64,000 nucleotides of DNA from Ditibartonella apihabitans (GCF_002007485.1 NZ_CP015820.1:1116001-1180000); one strand, 5' to 3'. Numbered from the stretch's first letter, positions 21,291-31,934 are shown. The notes: generated from the sequence alone by a model not told the origin. Program-made: numbers and translations.

Positions 21291-21531
21291 ATCAATTGGC
21301 TCGATATGCTGCGCGCTTATCGGAGTTCCGTCGCTAGCGCTCCGGTTATTTTTCAATTCATTTACCTTGCTGTCTTCAAATGGCACTCTATTGGAGCCAT
21401 TTTGAGAAAAGCCGCTTTCGCATTTTAAAAAACTGTTTTAAATGGAAGTATATTGGCTCGTTCCCATTGTTTATAATGGGCTTTGAGGGACATAGAGTGC
21501 CAACCCTATTTTTGGTTTGTAGGATCAGATT

Positions 21532-21987
21532 ATGACAAAGAAGAACGTGAAAAAGGCTCACATACTAATCGTGGAAGCTCGTTTTTATGATGAAATTTCC
21601 GATGCATTGTTGAAAGGTGCCACGGAAACGCTCAAAGCAGCGGGAGCAGAGTTTGATGTTGTAACTGTTCCGGGAGCTTTGGAAATTCCGGCAGCCATTG
21701 CCTTTGCGGAAAAAGGCGAAAAAAACTATGATGGTTATGTCGCACTGGGGTGTGTCATCAGAGGGGAAACATATCATTTTGAAATTGTTTCCAACGAATC
21801 ATGCCGCGGCATTGCGGATTTGACCGTTCGCAAGCGATTGGCTATCGGCAACGGCATCATCACAGTCGAAAATGAAAAACAGGCTTGGGCACGTGCACTG
21901 CCTGATAAAAAGAATAAAGGCGGTTTTGCCGCCGATGCAGCGCTACATATGATCGCGCTGAAACATAAGTTCGGAGTAAATCATTGA
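21532..21987 (+). CDS. ribH: 6,7-dimethyl-8-ribityllumazine synthase
   Basis: Condenses the ribityl-aminouracil with dihydroxybutanone phosphate, the penultimate riboflavin step. At 151 residues, the conserved [11 protein letters not shown] segment is near residues 44-54 and [18 protein letters not shown] near 78-95, including the catalytic His. AGGA lies upstream of the ATG. The 241-bp spacer from ribE carries a hairpin (around 21330-21353) that could partly terminate ribE. I saw no FMN riboswitch. The stop codon overlaps the nusB start by 4 bp. Confidence 0.95.
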   Translation: MTKKNVKKAHILIVEARFYDEISDALLKGATETLKAAGAEFDVVTVPGALEIPAAIAFAEKGEKNYDGYVALGCVIRGETYHFEIVSNESCRGIADLTVRKRLAIGNGIITVENEKQAWARALPDKKNKGGFAADAALHMIALKHKFGVNH

Positions 21988-22463
21988 ATAAAAGCCCTGC
22001 CAATAATATTAACGTGCCGCGCCGCGCGAATAAACGCGGCGCTGCACGTTTGGCTGCTGTTCAGGCGCTCTATCAGATGGATGTTGCCGGAACAGGTATT
22101 TTGGAAATTACATCGGAATATGAGACTTATCGCTTGGGACAAGAGGTCGATGGCGAGCAATATCTCGAGGCTGACCCGCAATGGTTTCGTGCCATCATAG
22201 CAGGGGTGGTGGAGGAACAACGTCAGCTTGATCCGATGATTCGTCAACATTTGCCGGAGGATTGGCCTCTATCGCGTATTGATTCTACACTGCGTGCCAT
22301 ATTGCGGGCAGGGGCGTGGGAAATCAAAAATCGTAAAGATGTTCCGATTGCTGTTGCAATAAATGAATATGTCGACATTGCCAAAGCTTTCTTTTCCGGG
22401 GAAGAACCGCGAATGGTCAATGCCGTTCTCGACCGCATGGCAAAAGAATTGAGACATAAATAG
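21984..22463 (+). CDS. nusB: Transcription antitermination factor NusB
   Basis: RNA-binding all-helical protein that, with NusE, NusA and NusG, forms rRNA antitermination complexes. It has 159 residues: [19 protein letters not shown] near the N-terminus, and [11 protein letters not shown] and [14 protein letters not shown] near the C-terminus. The apparent start is a TTG that overlaps the ribH stop (TTGA), so translation is probably coupled to ribH. The ribH-nusB pairing is widespread. A strong terminator follows. Confidence 0.93.
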   Translation: MNKSPANNINVPRRANKRGAARLAAVQALYQMDVAGTGILEITSEYETYRLGQEVDGEQYLEADPQWFRAIIAGVVEEQRQLDPMIRQHLPEDWPLSRIDSTLRAILRAGAWEIKNRKDVPIAVAINEYVDIAKAFFSGEEPRMVNAVLDRMAKELRHK

Positions 22464-22482
22464 GTTGCAATAAACAAAAACT

Positions 22483-22512
22483 AAAAGCTCTATCATTCGA
22501 TAGAGCTTTTTT
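22483..22512 (+). terminator. Intrinsic terminator after nusB (bidirectional)
   Basis: A 12-bp stem (22483-22494 with 22499-22510) and a 4-base loop are followed by TT. The reverse strand also has a T-rich exit, so it can serve the converging bamE as well. Confidence 0.9.
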
Positions 22513-22606
22513 AATTCAATCAGCACTGAGTGCAGAAATCGGCATAATGGCGCCAAACACCTCCGCCCCGCCCACAATAGTTATTGTAAACGGAATGAAG
22601 TGACTA

Positions 22607-23119
22607 TCAACGGCCATTGGTAGGTAACTGGGGAACGCCCTTCGAGCCCTTGATCAACTGGGACAGGAATGATTGGTCATGACCACCGGTCGGGGTTGTC
22701 TTCGAAATGCTATCGAAAACTTTACCATCTTCCAGACCGTAATTGGCAATCCGTTCAACCTGCCCATTTTTGTTGAAATAAATAGCCAGAATTTTACGAT
22801 CGACAATCTTCGGCTTCATAAATTGTGCACCGCGATAACGCGTTTGGGAAATGTAATAAAATACTTCATTGTCATACATTGCTGTCATCGAAGGCGAGCC
22901 AAGTGCAAGCAAAACCTGATCACGACTTGAACCGACAGGAACAGAAGCAAGTGCCGATTCGTCAAGAACATAGCCTTCATTATAGGTCTGGCTTGTGTTG
23001 AGAAAATCATGTGATTTACAGCCACCGAGTGTAATTGTTGTAGCAGCCATTAAACCGATGATTAACCCACGCTTGGCTCGGGTTGTAATGCGGACCGTGT
23101 AAAACAATGACATCTCCAT
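22607..23119 (-). CDS. bamE: Outer membrane assembly lipoprotein BamE (SmpA/OmlA)
   Basis: Small lipoprotein of the BAM beta-barrel assembly machine, on the periplasmic face of the outer membrane. A basic N-terminus and a hydrophobic stretch end in a lipobox (LGGC, Cys near residue 34). The BamE core follows, with VPVGSSRDQVLLALGSPS and an FYYISQTRYR strand. It has 170 residues from ATG 23119, or 168 from the next Met. It is divergent from the DUF177 gene with a 237-bp promoter region between them. Confidence 0.9.
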   Translation of the reverse strand: MEMSLFYTVRITTRAKRGLIIGLMAATTITLGGCKSHDFLNTSQTYNEGYVLDESALASVPVGSSRDQVLLALGSPSMTAMYDNEVFYYISQTRYRGAQFMKPKIVDRKILAIYFNKNGQVERIANYGLEDGKVFDSISKTTPTGGHDQSFLSQLIKGSKGVPQLPTNGR

Positions 23120-23356
23120 CTAACGCATGGCGGGGATAAATTCTTTTTCAACCTTTTTGCCTAAACCACCTTAAAGCGGTTTGCAATAGATTGCATCGTT
23201 AGAGACTTGCAATTATTAACAATGAGTATGTAAAAAAATCGGAATAGAGCAAAGGCTTTTCTGTGACTCTCATACAAAACCATTAAAGGTATCGGGCGAT
23301 ATCGTTAAAGGTATCGGGAAAAATTATCGGTTGAAAAGAGACAGGACAAAATCGTT

Positions 23357-23938
23357 ATGGATGATAATGATCAAACACACAATAATGATAATGACCATCA
23401 CGTCATGAGCTTTGCCATTCACTATCCTGTCAATGTCCGTTCGCTACCGGTGAAAGGAATCCGCATCAAGATTGACGCAGATGAAAAAGAGCGGCTGAAG
23501 CTTGTGGAAAACCATGGCTTGCTGGAGGTGAAATCGTTTCGCGCCGATGTTCATATTTCTCCATGGAAGAAACGCGGCGTTCGCGTCAAAGGCAAGTTTG
23601 AAGCCGAAATAGTCCAGGCCTGTGTCGTCACACTCGAGCCTCTTCCAAAACATATAGAAGAAGAGGTGGAGTCGGTTTTTATTCCCGACGATTCCAAGCT
23701 TGTCAAATATCAAGAGCACGATAATACAAGTGAAGTTTTTGTAGATGCTGAAGGTCCTGACACGCCTGAAGTATTTCATGGTGATTCAATTGATATCGGC
23801 GCTTTTCTTGAAGAATTCTTCGAACTATCGATTGATCCTTATCCACGTAAAGAAGGCGTGGACGGAAACTATATTGAAGATATGGAAAAAGACAAAACAG
23901 AACCTTCACCTTTTGCCATTTTAAAACAACTGAAATAG
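23357..23938 (+). CDS. DUF177 (YceD-type) protein
   Basis: A 193-residue acidic protein of the YceD/DUF177 family, cytoplasmic and of uncertain molecular role, linked to 23S rRNA accumulation and ribosomal protein L32 in other organisms. The family core is present as QACVVTLEPLPKHIEEEVES (residues 93-112) and the C-terminal FFELSIDPYPRK. It precedes plsX and fabH as in most proteobacteria, but the usual rpmF gene is not between them. AGGA lies upstream of the ATG. Confidence 0.88.
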   Translation: MDDNDQTHNNDNDHHVMSFAIHYPVNVRSLPVKGIRIKIDADEKERLKLVENHGLLEVKSFRADVHISPWKKRGVRVKGKFEAEIVQACVVTLEPLPKHIEEEVESVFIPDDSKLVKYQEHDNTSEVFVDAEGPDTPEVFHGDSIDIGAFLEEFFELSIDPYPRKEGVDGNYIEDMEKDKTEPSPFAILKQLK

Positions 23939-24072
23939 CCAAGGTCGTCGAAAAAACAAATTTTATTGTTGTATAATGGCTTAAACCGGTATTTTTGGCG
24001 TTAAGTTTCACACAGCGTCGCTTTATTGCGGCATTGCTTATATATAATTCGAAACTAATAGGACATTTGAGA

Positions 24073-25143
24073 GTGATCAGAATTTCTGTGGATGCAATGG
24101 GCGGCGATTTTGGCCCTGAGATCACAATTGCCGGTGCAGCAATTGCGCAGAAACGTTTTCCTGAAATACGTTTTATTTTTTATGGCGTTGCGAGTGCAGT
24201 TGAACCGGTTTTGAAGCGTTATCCGGAACTTGGTTCCTGTTCAACATTCATAGCGACCGAAACTTATACCCGTATGGACGAGAAGCCTAGTCAGGCATTG
24301 CGAAACGGGCGCGGCAAGTCATCAATGTGGAAAGCGATCGAAGCTGTGAAAAATGGTGAAGCCGATGCCTGTGTATCAGCCGGTAACACCGGTGCATTGA
24401 TGGCAATGTCATATTTTTGTTTGAGAATGATGGAAGAAGCCGACCGTCCCGGTATTGCAGGGGTTTGGCCGACATTGCGTGGTGAAAGTCTTGTGCTTGA
24501 TATAGGTGCAACCATCGGCGCGTCGTCGGATCAACTTGTTGATCTGGCGGTCATGGGAGCCGGTATGTTTCGTGCGCTTTATAATGTCAAACGTCCGACA
24601 GTCGGTCTTCTTAATATAGGAGTGGAGGAAGTCAAAGGACTTGATGAAATCAAGCAGGCAGGCATGATGCTGCGTGAAATCGGGCTCGACGGATTGGAAT
24701 ATAAAGGCTTTGTAGAAGGCAATGATATAGGGAAAGGTACTGTCGACGTTGTCGTTACCGAAGGATTTTCGGGTAATATCGCTTTGAAGGCAGCCGAAGG
24801 TACAGCAAGGCAAATGGCGCAAATATTGCGTGAAGCAATGTCCAGCTCATGGCTGACAAAACTCGGTTATCTTCTGTCGATCAGTGCTTTTCGTAAGCTC
24901 AAGCAAAAAATGGATCCCGGACGTGTAAACGGCGGTGTCTTACTTGGTTTGAATGGTGTTGTTATTAAAAGTCATGGTGGAACCGATGCGGATGGGTTTG
25001 CTTCTGCTTTACGTGTAGGCTATGAAATGGTTAACAATAAACTTCTCGAGAAAATCGCAGCGGATTTGAGGCATTTTCACGATAAAAAACCCGAACTTCT
25101 CAATCATGGTGACCATGCGGGCCATGGTGCGGAGCATATATAA
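24073..25143 (+). CDS. plsX: Phosphate acyltransferase PlsX
   Basis: Peripheral membrane enzyme that makes acyl-phosphate from acyl-ACP for the first step of phospholipid synthesis. The GTG start at 24073 ([16 protein letters not shown]) matches the family N-terminus; the frame stays open to 23995 but those residues are not conserved. It has 356 residues, with the signatures [20 protein letters not shown] and [10 protein letters not shown]. fabH follows after 46 bp, the classic plsX-fabH pair. Confidence 0.95.
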   Translation: MIRISVDAMGGDFGPEITIAGAAIAQKRFPEIRFIFYGVASAVEPVLKRYPELGSCSTFIATETYTRMDEKPSQALRNGRGKSSMWKAIEAVKNGEADACVSAGNTGALMAMSYFCLRMMEEADRPGIAGVWPTLRGESLVLDIGATIGASSDQLVDLAVMGAGMFRALYNVKRPTVGLLNIGVEEVKGLDEIKQAGMMLREIGLDGLEYKGFVEGNDIGKGTVDVVVTEGFSGNIALKAAEGTARQMAQILREAMSSSWLTKLGYLLSISAFRKLKQKMDPGRVNGGVLLGLNGVVIKSHGGTDADGFASALRVGYEMVNNKLLEKIAADLRHFHDKKPELLNHGDHAGHGAEHI

Positions 25144-25189
25144 CGCATTGAAAATTAATTATTGATTCGCTGGTTAAGGATAGAACTGA

Positions 25190-26164
25190 ATGATTCGATC
25201 TGCCATATGTGGCATAGGAAGTGCGCTGCCTAAAAAGAAAATGTTGAACAGCGAGCTCGAGGGGATTGTCGAGACATCCGATGCATGGATCGTTCAACGG
25301 ACGGGAATCCGCCAGCGTTATATTGCCGGAAAAGATGAAACGACCGTTTCTCTTGGAGCGGCTGCCGCACAAGCTGCTCTTGATAATGCCGGACTTACTG
25401 TCGCCGATATCGACTGCATTATTCTGGCAACAGCAACACCTAACCATACTTTTCCCGCTTCGGCGGTGGAAATACAGAATGCGTTGGGAATGTCGCACGG
25501 CTTTGCGTTCGATGTTCAGGCAGTCTGTTCAGGCTTCATTTTTGCAATGACAACTGCCGATCTTTATTTGAAAGGCGGCATGGCCAAGCGAATTCTTGTC
25601 ATTGGTGCGGAAACCTTCTCGCGTATTCTTGATTGGAACGACCGTTCGACATGTGTGCTTTTCGGGGACGGCGCGGGCGCTGTTGTTCTCGAAGCTGTCG
25701 AGAACCAGAGTGGCAATAACAGTGATCGTGGTATTCTTGCCTGTAAACAACGTTCAGACGGTGCATTTGTCGACAAGCTTTACGTGGATGGTGGCCCTTC
25801 GACCACGCAAACCACAGGGCATTTGCGAATGGAAGGTCGAGAAGTATTCAAACATGCTGTCGGGATGATTACCGACGTTGTGGATGATTGCTTTTCTGCA
25901 ACCGGAATATCGCCTTCCGAGCTTGACTGGTTTGTACCTCATCAAGCCAATAAACGTATTATCGACGCATCGGCCAAAAAACTTGGTATCGCTGATGAAA
26001 AAGTTGTGATCACCGTTGATCAGCATGGCAATACTTCGGCCGCGTCTGTGCCTTTGGCGCTTGCGGTAGCGGTTAAAGATGGTAGAATAAAAAAAGGTGA
26101 TCTGGTCATGCTGGAGGCAATGGGCGGCGGATTCACATGGGGAGCTATTCTTATCCGTTGGTAG
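25190..26164 (+). CDS. fabH: Beta-ketoacyl-ACP synthase III
   Basis: Starts fatty acid synthesis by condensing acetyl-CoA with malonyl-ACP. It has 324 residues. The catalytic triad is visible: Cys113 in QAVCSGF, His251 in VPHQANKRI and Asn281 in QHGNTSAAS. It feeds the same pathway as plsX immediately upstream. ihfA follows after 74 bp, with its own recognisable promoter. Confidence 0.97.
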   Translation: MIRSAICGIGSALPKKKMLNSELEGIVETSDAWIVQRTGIRQRYIAGKDETTVSLGAAAAQAALDNAGLTVADIDCIILATATPNHTFPASAVEIQNALGMSHGFAFDVQAVCSGFIFAMTTADLYLKGGMAKRILVIGAETFSRILDWNDRSTCVLFGDGAGAVVLEAVENQSGNNSDRGILACKQRSDGAFVDKLYVDGGPSTTQTTGHLRMEGREVFKHAVGMITDVVDDCFSATGISPSELDWFVPHQANKRIIDASAKKLGIADEKVVITVDQHGNTSAASVPLALAVAVKDGRIKKGDLVMLEAMGGGFTWGAILIRW

Positions 26165-26175
26165 TGCCAAGACAA

Positions 26176-26203
26176 CTTGACCGATAATATGTTTAACGTA
26201 TAA
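26176..26203 (+). promoter_or_regulatory. Candidate sigma-70 type promoter for ihfA
   Basis: TTGACC (26176-26181), a 16-bp spacer and TATAAG (26198-26203) lie about 35 bp upstream of the ihfA start. Confidence 0.5.
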
Positions 26204-26238
26204 GTTTTTTATACTTCAATTATAAGAAGGCGATTGTT

Positions 26239-26550
26239 ATGGCTGGTAATACAGTGACGCGCGCGGATTTAGCAGATGCAGTTTGCAGAAAAGTTGGCCT
26301 GTCACGCACAGAGTCGGCTTCATTGGTTGAAATGATCCTTAATGAAGTTTGCGATGCAATTGTCAAAGGCGAGACGGTAAAATTATCGTCGTTTGCAACT
26401 TTTCATGTTCGTAACAAGACAGAACGTATTGGTCGCAATCCGAAGACAGGTGAAGAAGTGCCGATTTCCCCCCGTCGCGTTATGACATTCAAGGCATCGA
26501 ATGTTTTGAAGAAAAAAATTCTCGACGGTCATCGGTCCAAAAAATCGTAA
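26239..26550 (+). CDS. ihfA: Integration host factor alpha subunit
   Basis: DNA-bending architectural protein of the HU/IHF family, 103 residues. It contains [31 protein letters not shown] beta-arm sequence, and the [18 protein letters not shown] segment is characteristic of IhfA. It lies between fabH and a MerR regulator, the order seen in many alphaproteobacteria. AAGG lies upstream of the ATG. Confidence 0.94.
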   Translation: MAGNTVTRADLADAVCRKVGLSRTESASLVEMILNEVCDAIVKGETVKLSSFATFHVRNKTERIGRNPKTGEEVPISPRRVMTFKASNVLKKKILDGHRSKKS

Positions 26551-26726
26551 AATTACCTATATATATTTAGGCAGAGCAAAAAGACCGATATTCGACAGCT
26601 GTGGCAGGAGCCAATGGCCGATTGTTTATTTGCATATGCCGGAGTTTTGTGAAAATTGAAGTAGCATTGCGGTAACTGTCAATTACCAGAAAGTTCGAGG
26701 TTGTTATATTCGGAAAAGGCCAAAAA

Positions 26727-27233
26727 ATGGATAAAAGTCCAGATGCTTTTCGTACAATCAGCGAAGTTGCTGAAGCGTTGGATCTACCTCAACACGTTCT
26801 AAGGTTTTGGGAAACACGTTTTTCCCAGATCAAGCCGTTAAAACGTGGGGGCGGGCGGCGTTATTACCGGCCAGCCGATGTGGATTTGCTGAAAGGAATT
26901 CGGCAACTTCTTTATGAACAAGGTTACACAATAAAAGGTGCACAGCGCCTATTGAAAGAGAATGGCATAGCCTTTGTAATTGCGTTGGGCAATGGAGACG
27001 TTGCTGCAATTGATGCAATTACGAGGAAGAAAAAAGCTGAAGAGGAAGCCGAAAACACACCGCTACCAGCAAAACAACCGCAATCCAGAGGCCTGTTCAG
27101 CTTCATGAAATCCGATTCCGACACTGAAGTGGGCGGAAGCAATATCGGAAAAGGCAAGGATAACAAAACCTTGCTTCAGGAAGCTTTGTTTGAATTGATC
27201 GAATGCAAAAGAGTTCTTGATCGCGCTCGTTAA
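26727..27233 (+). CDS. MerR-family transcriptional regulator
   Basis: A 168-residue protein with an N-terminal MerR winged helix-turn-helix ([23 protein letters not shown], residues 10-32, then [15 protein letters not shown]). A short linker and a low-complexity C-terminus follow. It lacks the cysteines of metal-sensing MerR proteins, so the signal is unknown. The position directly after ihfA is conserved in Rhizobiales. It sits about 175 bp downstream of ihfA. Confidence 0.87.
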   Translation: MDKSPDAFRTISEVAEALDLPQHVLRFWETRFSQIKPLKRGGGRRYYRPADVDLLKGIRQLLYEQGYTIKGAQRLLKENGIAFVIALGNGDVAAIDAITRKKKAEEEAENTPLPAKQPQSRGLFSFMKSDSDTEVGGSNIGKGKDNKTLLQEALFELIECKRVLDRAR

Positions 27234-28195
27234 GCTCTCGATTGGTGCTGAAAAATATAATTTTAAATTCGTGGCCGGGATTGATTGTCATTTGAGAGTG
27301 AACAGCATTCACTATGTCCGTGATTTGTCAGGGCATAATATACGCAACAGGCCACGACAATCGGAATAGTTCTTAACGATGACTGATATTTCTTGAATCC
27401 ATTTCGTTTAATTCTGCGCGTTTCAAGTGGACAAAAATTCGTCAGTATAAAGCGGCTTCGTTTTGAATACGGTACAGGCGAGGGCGGGTTTTTATTGCAG
27501 TTTCGGTCATTTATGCGAATTTTTGATCAAGAAATTTTGTAGCCTGCCGATATCAAAGTCATAGGATGTTTTCTTTTAATACCACTCCTTTCCTATAGTT
27601 GAATGGAACTAAAACCTCACGGGAAAGAGGTTAACACCATCTGGTCCCGAGAGAAGCTTATTCCGGACGCAACTATTAAATGGAGCGCCGTTTTATGTTC
27701 AGGCAGCTTTTTACGTGCTATTTCCTGTGAGATATCTGAACGATTTTGGAAATCAGATTAACTTCGTGATTATTGGCTTCACCAGAGCTTATGGCGATTG
27801 AATTGTCATAATTACAACTTTGCCTTCAGTTTGGATAAAAGTTTTTTGCTTCAACGCGAATAGCCAATTGAATTTTTGTCTTTCTCGGCAATTCCACTCA
27901 TAAATTTTTTAAAAAAGCAGAGGCACTCGTCACGTGGGGAATCAAAAAACCGAATATGCAGCCGATTTAATGATTCCCGATTTCAGAAACGCATAGCTTC
28001 TGAACAATTGTCATGTGATTGACATGGCATGAACCAGAAACGATTAAATGGCCTAATTAATAGAGTGCGATATGAAGAGGGGATAAAAGCTTGTTTGCTT
28101 CAACAAAGAGGTAACTCGTAGCCGTTCTATGACGATAAGCAACAAACGGAAAAACAAATTTTTTAAGCAAGAAAACGGATTAATTGAAAAACAGA
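27234..28195. other. Long spacer between the MerR gene and tRNA-Val
   Basis: About 960 bp without a supported protein gene. One notable structure: arms at 27616-27624 and 27645-27653 can pair as 8 bp around an A-A mismatch, and an alternative pairing 27615-27618 with 27627-27630 competes with it. An imperfect inverted repeat lies at 28009-28029. Nothing identifies a known RNA family. Confidence 0.45.
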
Positions 28196-28270
28196 TGGTG
28201 GGCGTGACAGGGATTGAACCTGTGACCCCTACAATGTCAATGTAGTGCTCTCCCTCTGAGCTACACGCCC
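28196..28270 (-). tRNA. tRNA-Val (anticodon GAC)
   Basis: The minus strand folds as a complete cloverleaf. The acceptor stem is GGGCGTG/CACGCCC, the D arm TAGCTCAGAGGGAGAGCA, the anticodon stem CTACA/TGTAG with loop TTGACAT, and the T arm contains GTTCAATCC. The 3' CCA is encoded (28196-28198). Anticodon GAC reads valine codons GUC and GUU. Confidence 0.96.
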
Positions 28271-28372
28271 ATCTGACGCTGTTGCATACACCACAACAAA
28301 ACGGTGAGGTCAATGCCTTTTTATAAAAAATCGCTTATAAATCGGGAAATTGTGGATTTTTAAAAATATCTT

Positions 28373-28735
28373 TTAAGCTGCGATAAGCATCTTTTCGACT
28401 TCGGAAACGAGTTCACGCAAATGGAATGGCTTGGACAGAACCTTTGCATCTCTTGGTGTATTGCTGTCGGAGTTGAGTGCTACAGCAGCAAATCCGGTGA
28501 TAAACATTACCCGCAAATCCGGATCAATTTCGGTTGCACGGCGAGCGAGCTCTATACCATCCATTTCCGGCATCACGATATCGGTCAATAAAAGTGAGAA
28601 CGGTTCTTCCTGAAGCCGTTCATAGGCGCTTGCACCGTTATCAAAATCGGTAACTTCGTAACCGGCCCGTTCCAGAGCTTTTGCTAAAAATCGACGCATA
28701 TCATTATCGTCTTCGGCAAGCAAAATTCGTTTCAT
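28373..28735 (-). CDS. cpdR: Single-domain response regulator CpdR
   Basis: A 120-residue stand-alone receiver domain with no output domain. Its unphosphorylated form helps target ClpXP substrates to the pole and is controlled by the CckA-ChpT relay. The acidic pocket is EDDND near residues 8-12, the phospho-acceptor is Asp52 in LLLTDIVMPEMDG, the switch Thr is in MFITGFA, and the Lys is in VLSKPFHL. It lies next to the N-formylglutamate amidohydrolase gene, divergently transcribed. Confidence 0.93.
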   Translation of the reverse strand: MKRILLAEDDNDMRRFLAKALERAGYEVTDFDNGASAYERLQEEPFSLLLTDIVMPEMDGIELARRATEIDPDLRVMFITGFAAVALNSDSNTPRDAKVLSKPFHLRELVSEVEKMLIAA

Positions 28736-28931
28736 AATAATGTCCAGCAGTTGTTTATTCGATTTGGAACCTTATCTCACTCTTACTCATACAATAAATT
28801 AGATTGGTAAAAAAGCGGTAAAGGCATGTTGAATGGACTTTGTTTCTTATAATGGTTAATTGCCGGTTGCGAATGCCATAAAAACTGGTTTACCTTTTAT
28901 GAAACAAACAAAAAATGGGCAGGCTATTAAT

Positions 28932-29809
28932 ATGAATGCAAACGGCGTGACAGCATTTCAATATTTGAACCGGCTGAACTGCGTGTGCCGTTTTTGTTCA
29001 ATTCACCTCATTCTGGCAGGTTTTATCCGGAAAGCTTTCTGGAACAATCCGTGCTCGACAATTTTACGATCCGGATGTCGGAAGATTGTTTCGTCGATTT
29101 GCTTTTCGGGAAAGTTGTAGGGCTTGGTGCCGCGCTTATGGCAGCAAATTACCCACGGTCTTTTATCGATGTCAATCGTGACCAATACGAGCTTGATCCT
29201 GATATGTTTTTCGAACCCATGCCGGATTATGTTCCAAATCCGTCGACACGTGTTATGGCAGGCTTGGGGACTATACCAAAAAACGTAGCGAGTGATTTAC
29301 CGATATATAACGGGCGAATCCATCTGGAAGATGCTTTGAAACGTATTGATAGTCTATATGTTCCCTATCATAAGCATCTTGAATCAACGCTCAATTCAAT
29401 GCGGAAACGGTTCGGTTTTGCAGTTCTTATAGATTGCCACTCAATGCCTGGAAAACTGAAGTTTTTTAACGGTGGCGAACAACCGGATTTTATTTTGGGC
29501 GATCAATATGGGCAATCCTGCACCAATGCGTTTGTTGAATATACCGCCGAGCTTTTAAGAGAAAAGGGATATAATGTCAGTCTCAACCGGCCGTATTCGG
29601 GCGGTTTTATTACTGCCCATTACGGAAAACCCGCCGAAAATATCCATGCTCTTCAAATTGAAATCAATAGAAGTCTCTATCTCGACGAAATTACACTTGA
29701 AGCGAACCATAATTTCGCTTCACTGCAAAATGATCTCACTTCTTTGTCGGCTGATCTTATGGCATTTCCGGAACAGGAATTCACGCTTTGCAAAATAGCT
29801 GCCGAATAG
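28932..29809 (+). pseudogene. N-formylglutamate amidohydrolase, frameshifted near the start
   Basis: Hydrolyses N-formylglutamate to glutamate and formate, as in histidine degradation. From ATG 28932 the first codons read MNANGVTAFQ, then the frame breaks. The remainder continues in another frame as FEPAELRVPFLFNSPHSG. One A is missing from the CAATATTT at 28959-28966 (CAAATATTT expected). The repaired protein has 292 residues, a normal size, with the NSPHSGR metal-site motif, VNRDQYELD and IDCHSMPG intact. An in-frame ATG at 28899 could extend it by 11 residues. If read literally, translation could only start inside the gene, losing about 18 residues. Confidence 0.85.
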
Positions 29810-30026
29810 TGTGATTATTGTTAGACAAGACAAATCGGTCACTTTTCTGACGGAACGTAAATTGGCCGGAAAGATAAAGCCAATCGAAGATTTCTATCAT
29901 ATATTGGAAATGCGAGAACATTTTGCGGTGGCGAGCACGTATCAGGCAGTGATTGTCTTTTTATGAAAAAGCAGTTTAAATGAGCTCTATCCGGTTCGAC
30001 CTGATAATAAACAATCGAGAGTAATC

Positions 30027-30811
30027 ATGAGTGATCTTCCGGGATTCGAATTTTTTCAAAAATCGCTAAAATAGTAGAGGAGACGTCTCTACCTTTTTTT
30101 CGACATACGCTTTCAATTGATAATAAAGACAAAAGTGGTTTCGACCCCGTAACAATTGCTGATCGCAAAACAGAAATTGCCTTACGTGAATTTATCCATC
30201 AGCAATGTCCTGATGATGGAATCGCGGGTGAGGAATTTCCCGCTTTGAATGGGCTTAACGACCATATATGGGTCGTCGACCCGATAGACGGGACGCGGTC
30301 TTTCATTACGGGAATGCCCGTTTGGGGCAGTCTTGTAGGATTGAAAAAAGCTGGCAAAGCAGTAGCAGGGATGATGACACAACCTTTCACAAGCGAACTT
30401 TATTACAGTTCCGGAAAGGGAAGTTATCTTTATACAAATTATGATGGCCAGCACCGGAAGCTTTACACAAGCTCGTGCAAATTGCTTGCTGAAGCGACAA
30501 TTTTTACAACTGATCCCGAGCTTTTCAAAGGGGGAGACAAAGCACGTTTTTCGGAACTCCGCTCAAAAGCACGCTTAACGCGTTACAGTGCGGATTGTTA
30601 TGCATTTGCCATGCTTGCCGCGGGTTTTGTTGATCTGGTCGTTGAAACAGAACTGAAACCTTATGATATTATGGCACTCATTCCGATTATCGAACAGGCT
30701 GGCGGCGTCATCAAGCAGTGGAATGGTGAAAAGGCGGAGGATGCCGGAAATATCGTGGCAGCAGCTACACCGGAATTATGCGATGCAGCTCTATCAATCC
30801 TCAATAATTGA
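30027..30811 (+). pseudogene. hisN: Histidinol-phosphatase (inositol monophosphatase family), frameshifted near the start
   Basis: Mg-dependent phosphatase, by similarity the HisN-type histidinol phosphatase of Rhizobiales, acting in histidine biosynthesis. ATG 30027 begins MSDLPGFEFFQK, then stops after 15 codons. Adding one A to the run at 30058-30062 gives a continuous 261-residue protein (...QKIAKIVEETSLPFF...). It contains the metal site with GEEFP and the signature DPIDGTRSFITGMP, and a C-terminal motif around SADCYAFAMLAAGFVDLV. Inositol monophosphatase specificity cannot be excluded. Its stop overlaps the converging hydrolase gene by 11 bp. Confidence 0.85.
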
Positions 30812-31793
30812 TATCATAGGCCTTGGTGCCCGGAATAAACGTGTCGAATAGTGCCCAGAACTGCTTTTTAGAATTGTCTGCCCCATTCAGGATGTCGTGC
30901 CCGGCACCAAAAAGGGTCATTATGTCGGCGAGCCTGACATTGTTGCTAAAACGAAGCAATTTCTGAGTATTGATCAGTTTATCATTATGCCCCAGAACAA
31001 AAATCGTCGGGAAACGCAAATCGTTTTTGTTTAAGCGGGCCTTTGCAAAATTTACTGTTTCAAGAACCCTGGCAAGCCAGCGCCTGTCAGGTAAAGGAAT
31101 ATTTTGCGAGTTTTTTAGCCGATCAATTTCAGAATTCGTTCCTTTTGTCGGACCGCTAATGTTTGAAAATAGTGATTTAGCTCGTGGCAGTTTCAAGCGG
31201 CCAAGACCAAAATCGGTCATGAGGCTGGTGAGTTTGCTTTGGAAACTGCCGGTCGTGTACCCCAATGGAGTGAAAAGCGGTGAAAGACCTATAAAGCGTT
31301 GGCACTGGTTGTTGATGATATCGAGTGCGGAAATTGCGATAAGGCATCCCATATCATAAGCCAGAAAATAGTAAGGAGGTGGGCAATCGGGATAAACAAT
31401 CTTTTGCAGAAATTCGTCAAGATCACCTATGTGCTGATTGATATCGAAGGTTAATCTGGAAATTTTCTTATTCCCTGTTTCAGGAACAGATTCACCCTGC
31501 CCATACCAATCAAAGGACGCATAAGAGAAGCCACGTGCCGATAGCTCGTAAAACAATTCTCCATATCTTTCACAACTATCTTCCATCCCCTGAAGAAAAA
31601 TCAGAGTGCCTTTTTTGTAGTTGTGTTTTTGTACTTTCGAAACAATGCGCAAGTGTCTTTTGTCCGAAGTTTCCATCAAGGACGTGTGGAGAAAGTAAAT
31701 TCCATTCTTGTCGCTTGGCATTGTCAGGAGCGTGTCCAATTCTACTATCTCACCTTGTTGTCTCGCTATAGCCTTTGTCCATTTAGTCCGCAA
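30801..31793 (-). CDS. Alpha/beta hydrolase, PldB/lysophospholipase-like, with Asp at the nucleophile position
   Basis: A 330-residue alpha/beta-hydrolase of the monoacylglycerol lipase/PldB type: oxyanion region FLQGMEDSCERY, strand with DWYGQGES, and a late catalytic-His segment LFGAGHDILN. The nucleophile elbow, GHSxG in relatives, reads AYDMG with Asp147 in place of Ser. An Asp nucleophile is normal in dehalogenase and epoxide hydrolase branches but not in lysophospholipases. The enzyme is therefore either altered in chemistry or inactive. The frame opens at a TTG; later Met codons (31721 or 31676) may be the real start. It converges with hisN. Confidence 0.75.
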   Translation of the reverse strand: MRTKWTKAIARQQGEIVELDTLLTMPSDKNGIYFLHTSLMETSDKRHLRIVSKVQKHNYKKGTLIFLQGMEDSCERYGELFYELSARGFSYASFDWYGQGESVPETGNKKISRLTFDINQHIGDLDEFLQKIVYPDCPPPYYFLAYDMGCLIAISALDIINNQCQRFIGLSPLFTPLGYTTGSFQSKLTSLMTDFGLGRLKLPRAKSLFSNISGPTKGTNSEIDRLKNSQNIPLPDRRWLARVLETVNFAKARLNKNDLRFPTIFVLGHNDKLINTQKLLRFSNNVRLADIMTLFGAGHDILNGADNSKKQFWALFDTFIPGTKAYDINY

Positions 31794-31934
31794 AATTTAA
31801 AAAACATTTCCGACTTTTTACCTCATCGGAATGTATCACAAAAACATAACTTGCTCCTGCTTGGAACGGGTAAAATTACAAAATTCCGATTTCGGGAAAA
31901 TGAATGAAAGAGAACCTTAAGCGAGAGGAGCGTA

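Noticed and set aside
23995..24072. N-terminal extension of PlsX from a TTG
   Set aside because: The family N-terminus begins at the GTG 24073 and the extra 26 residues are not conserved.
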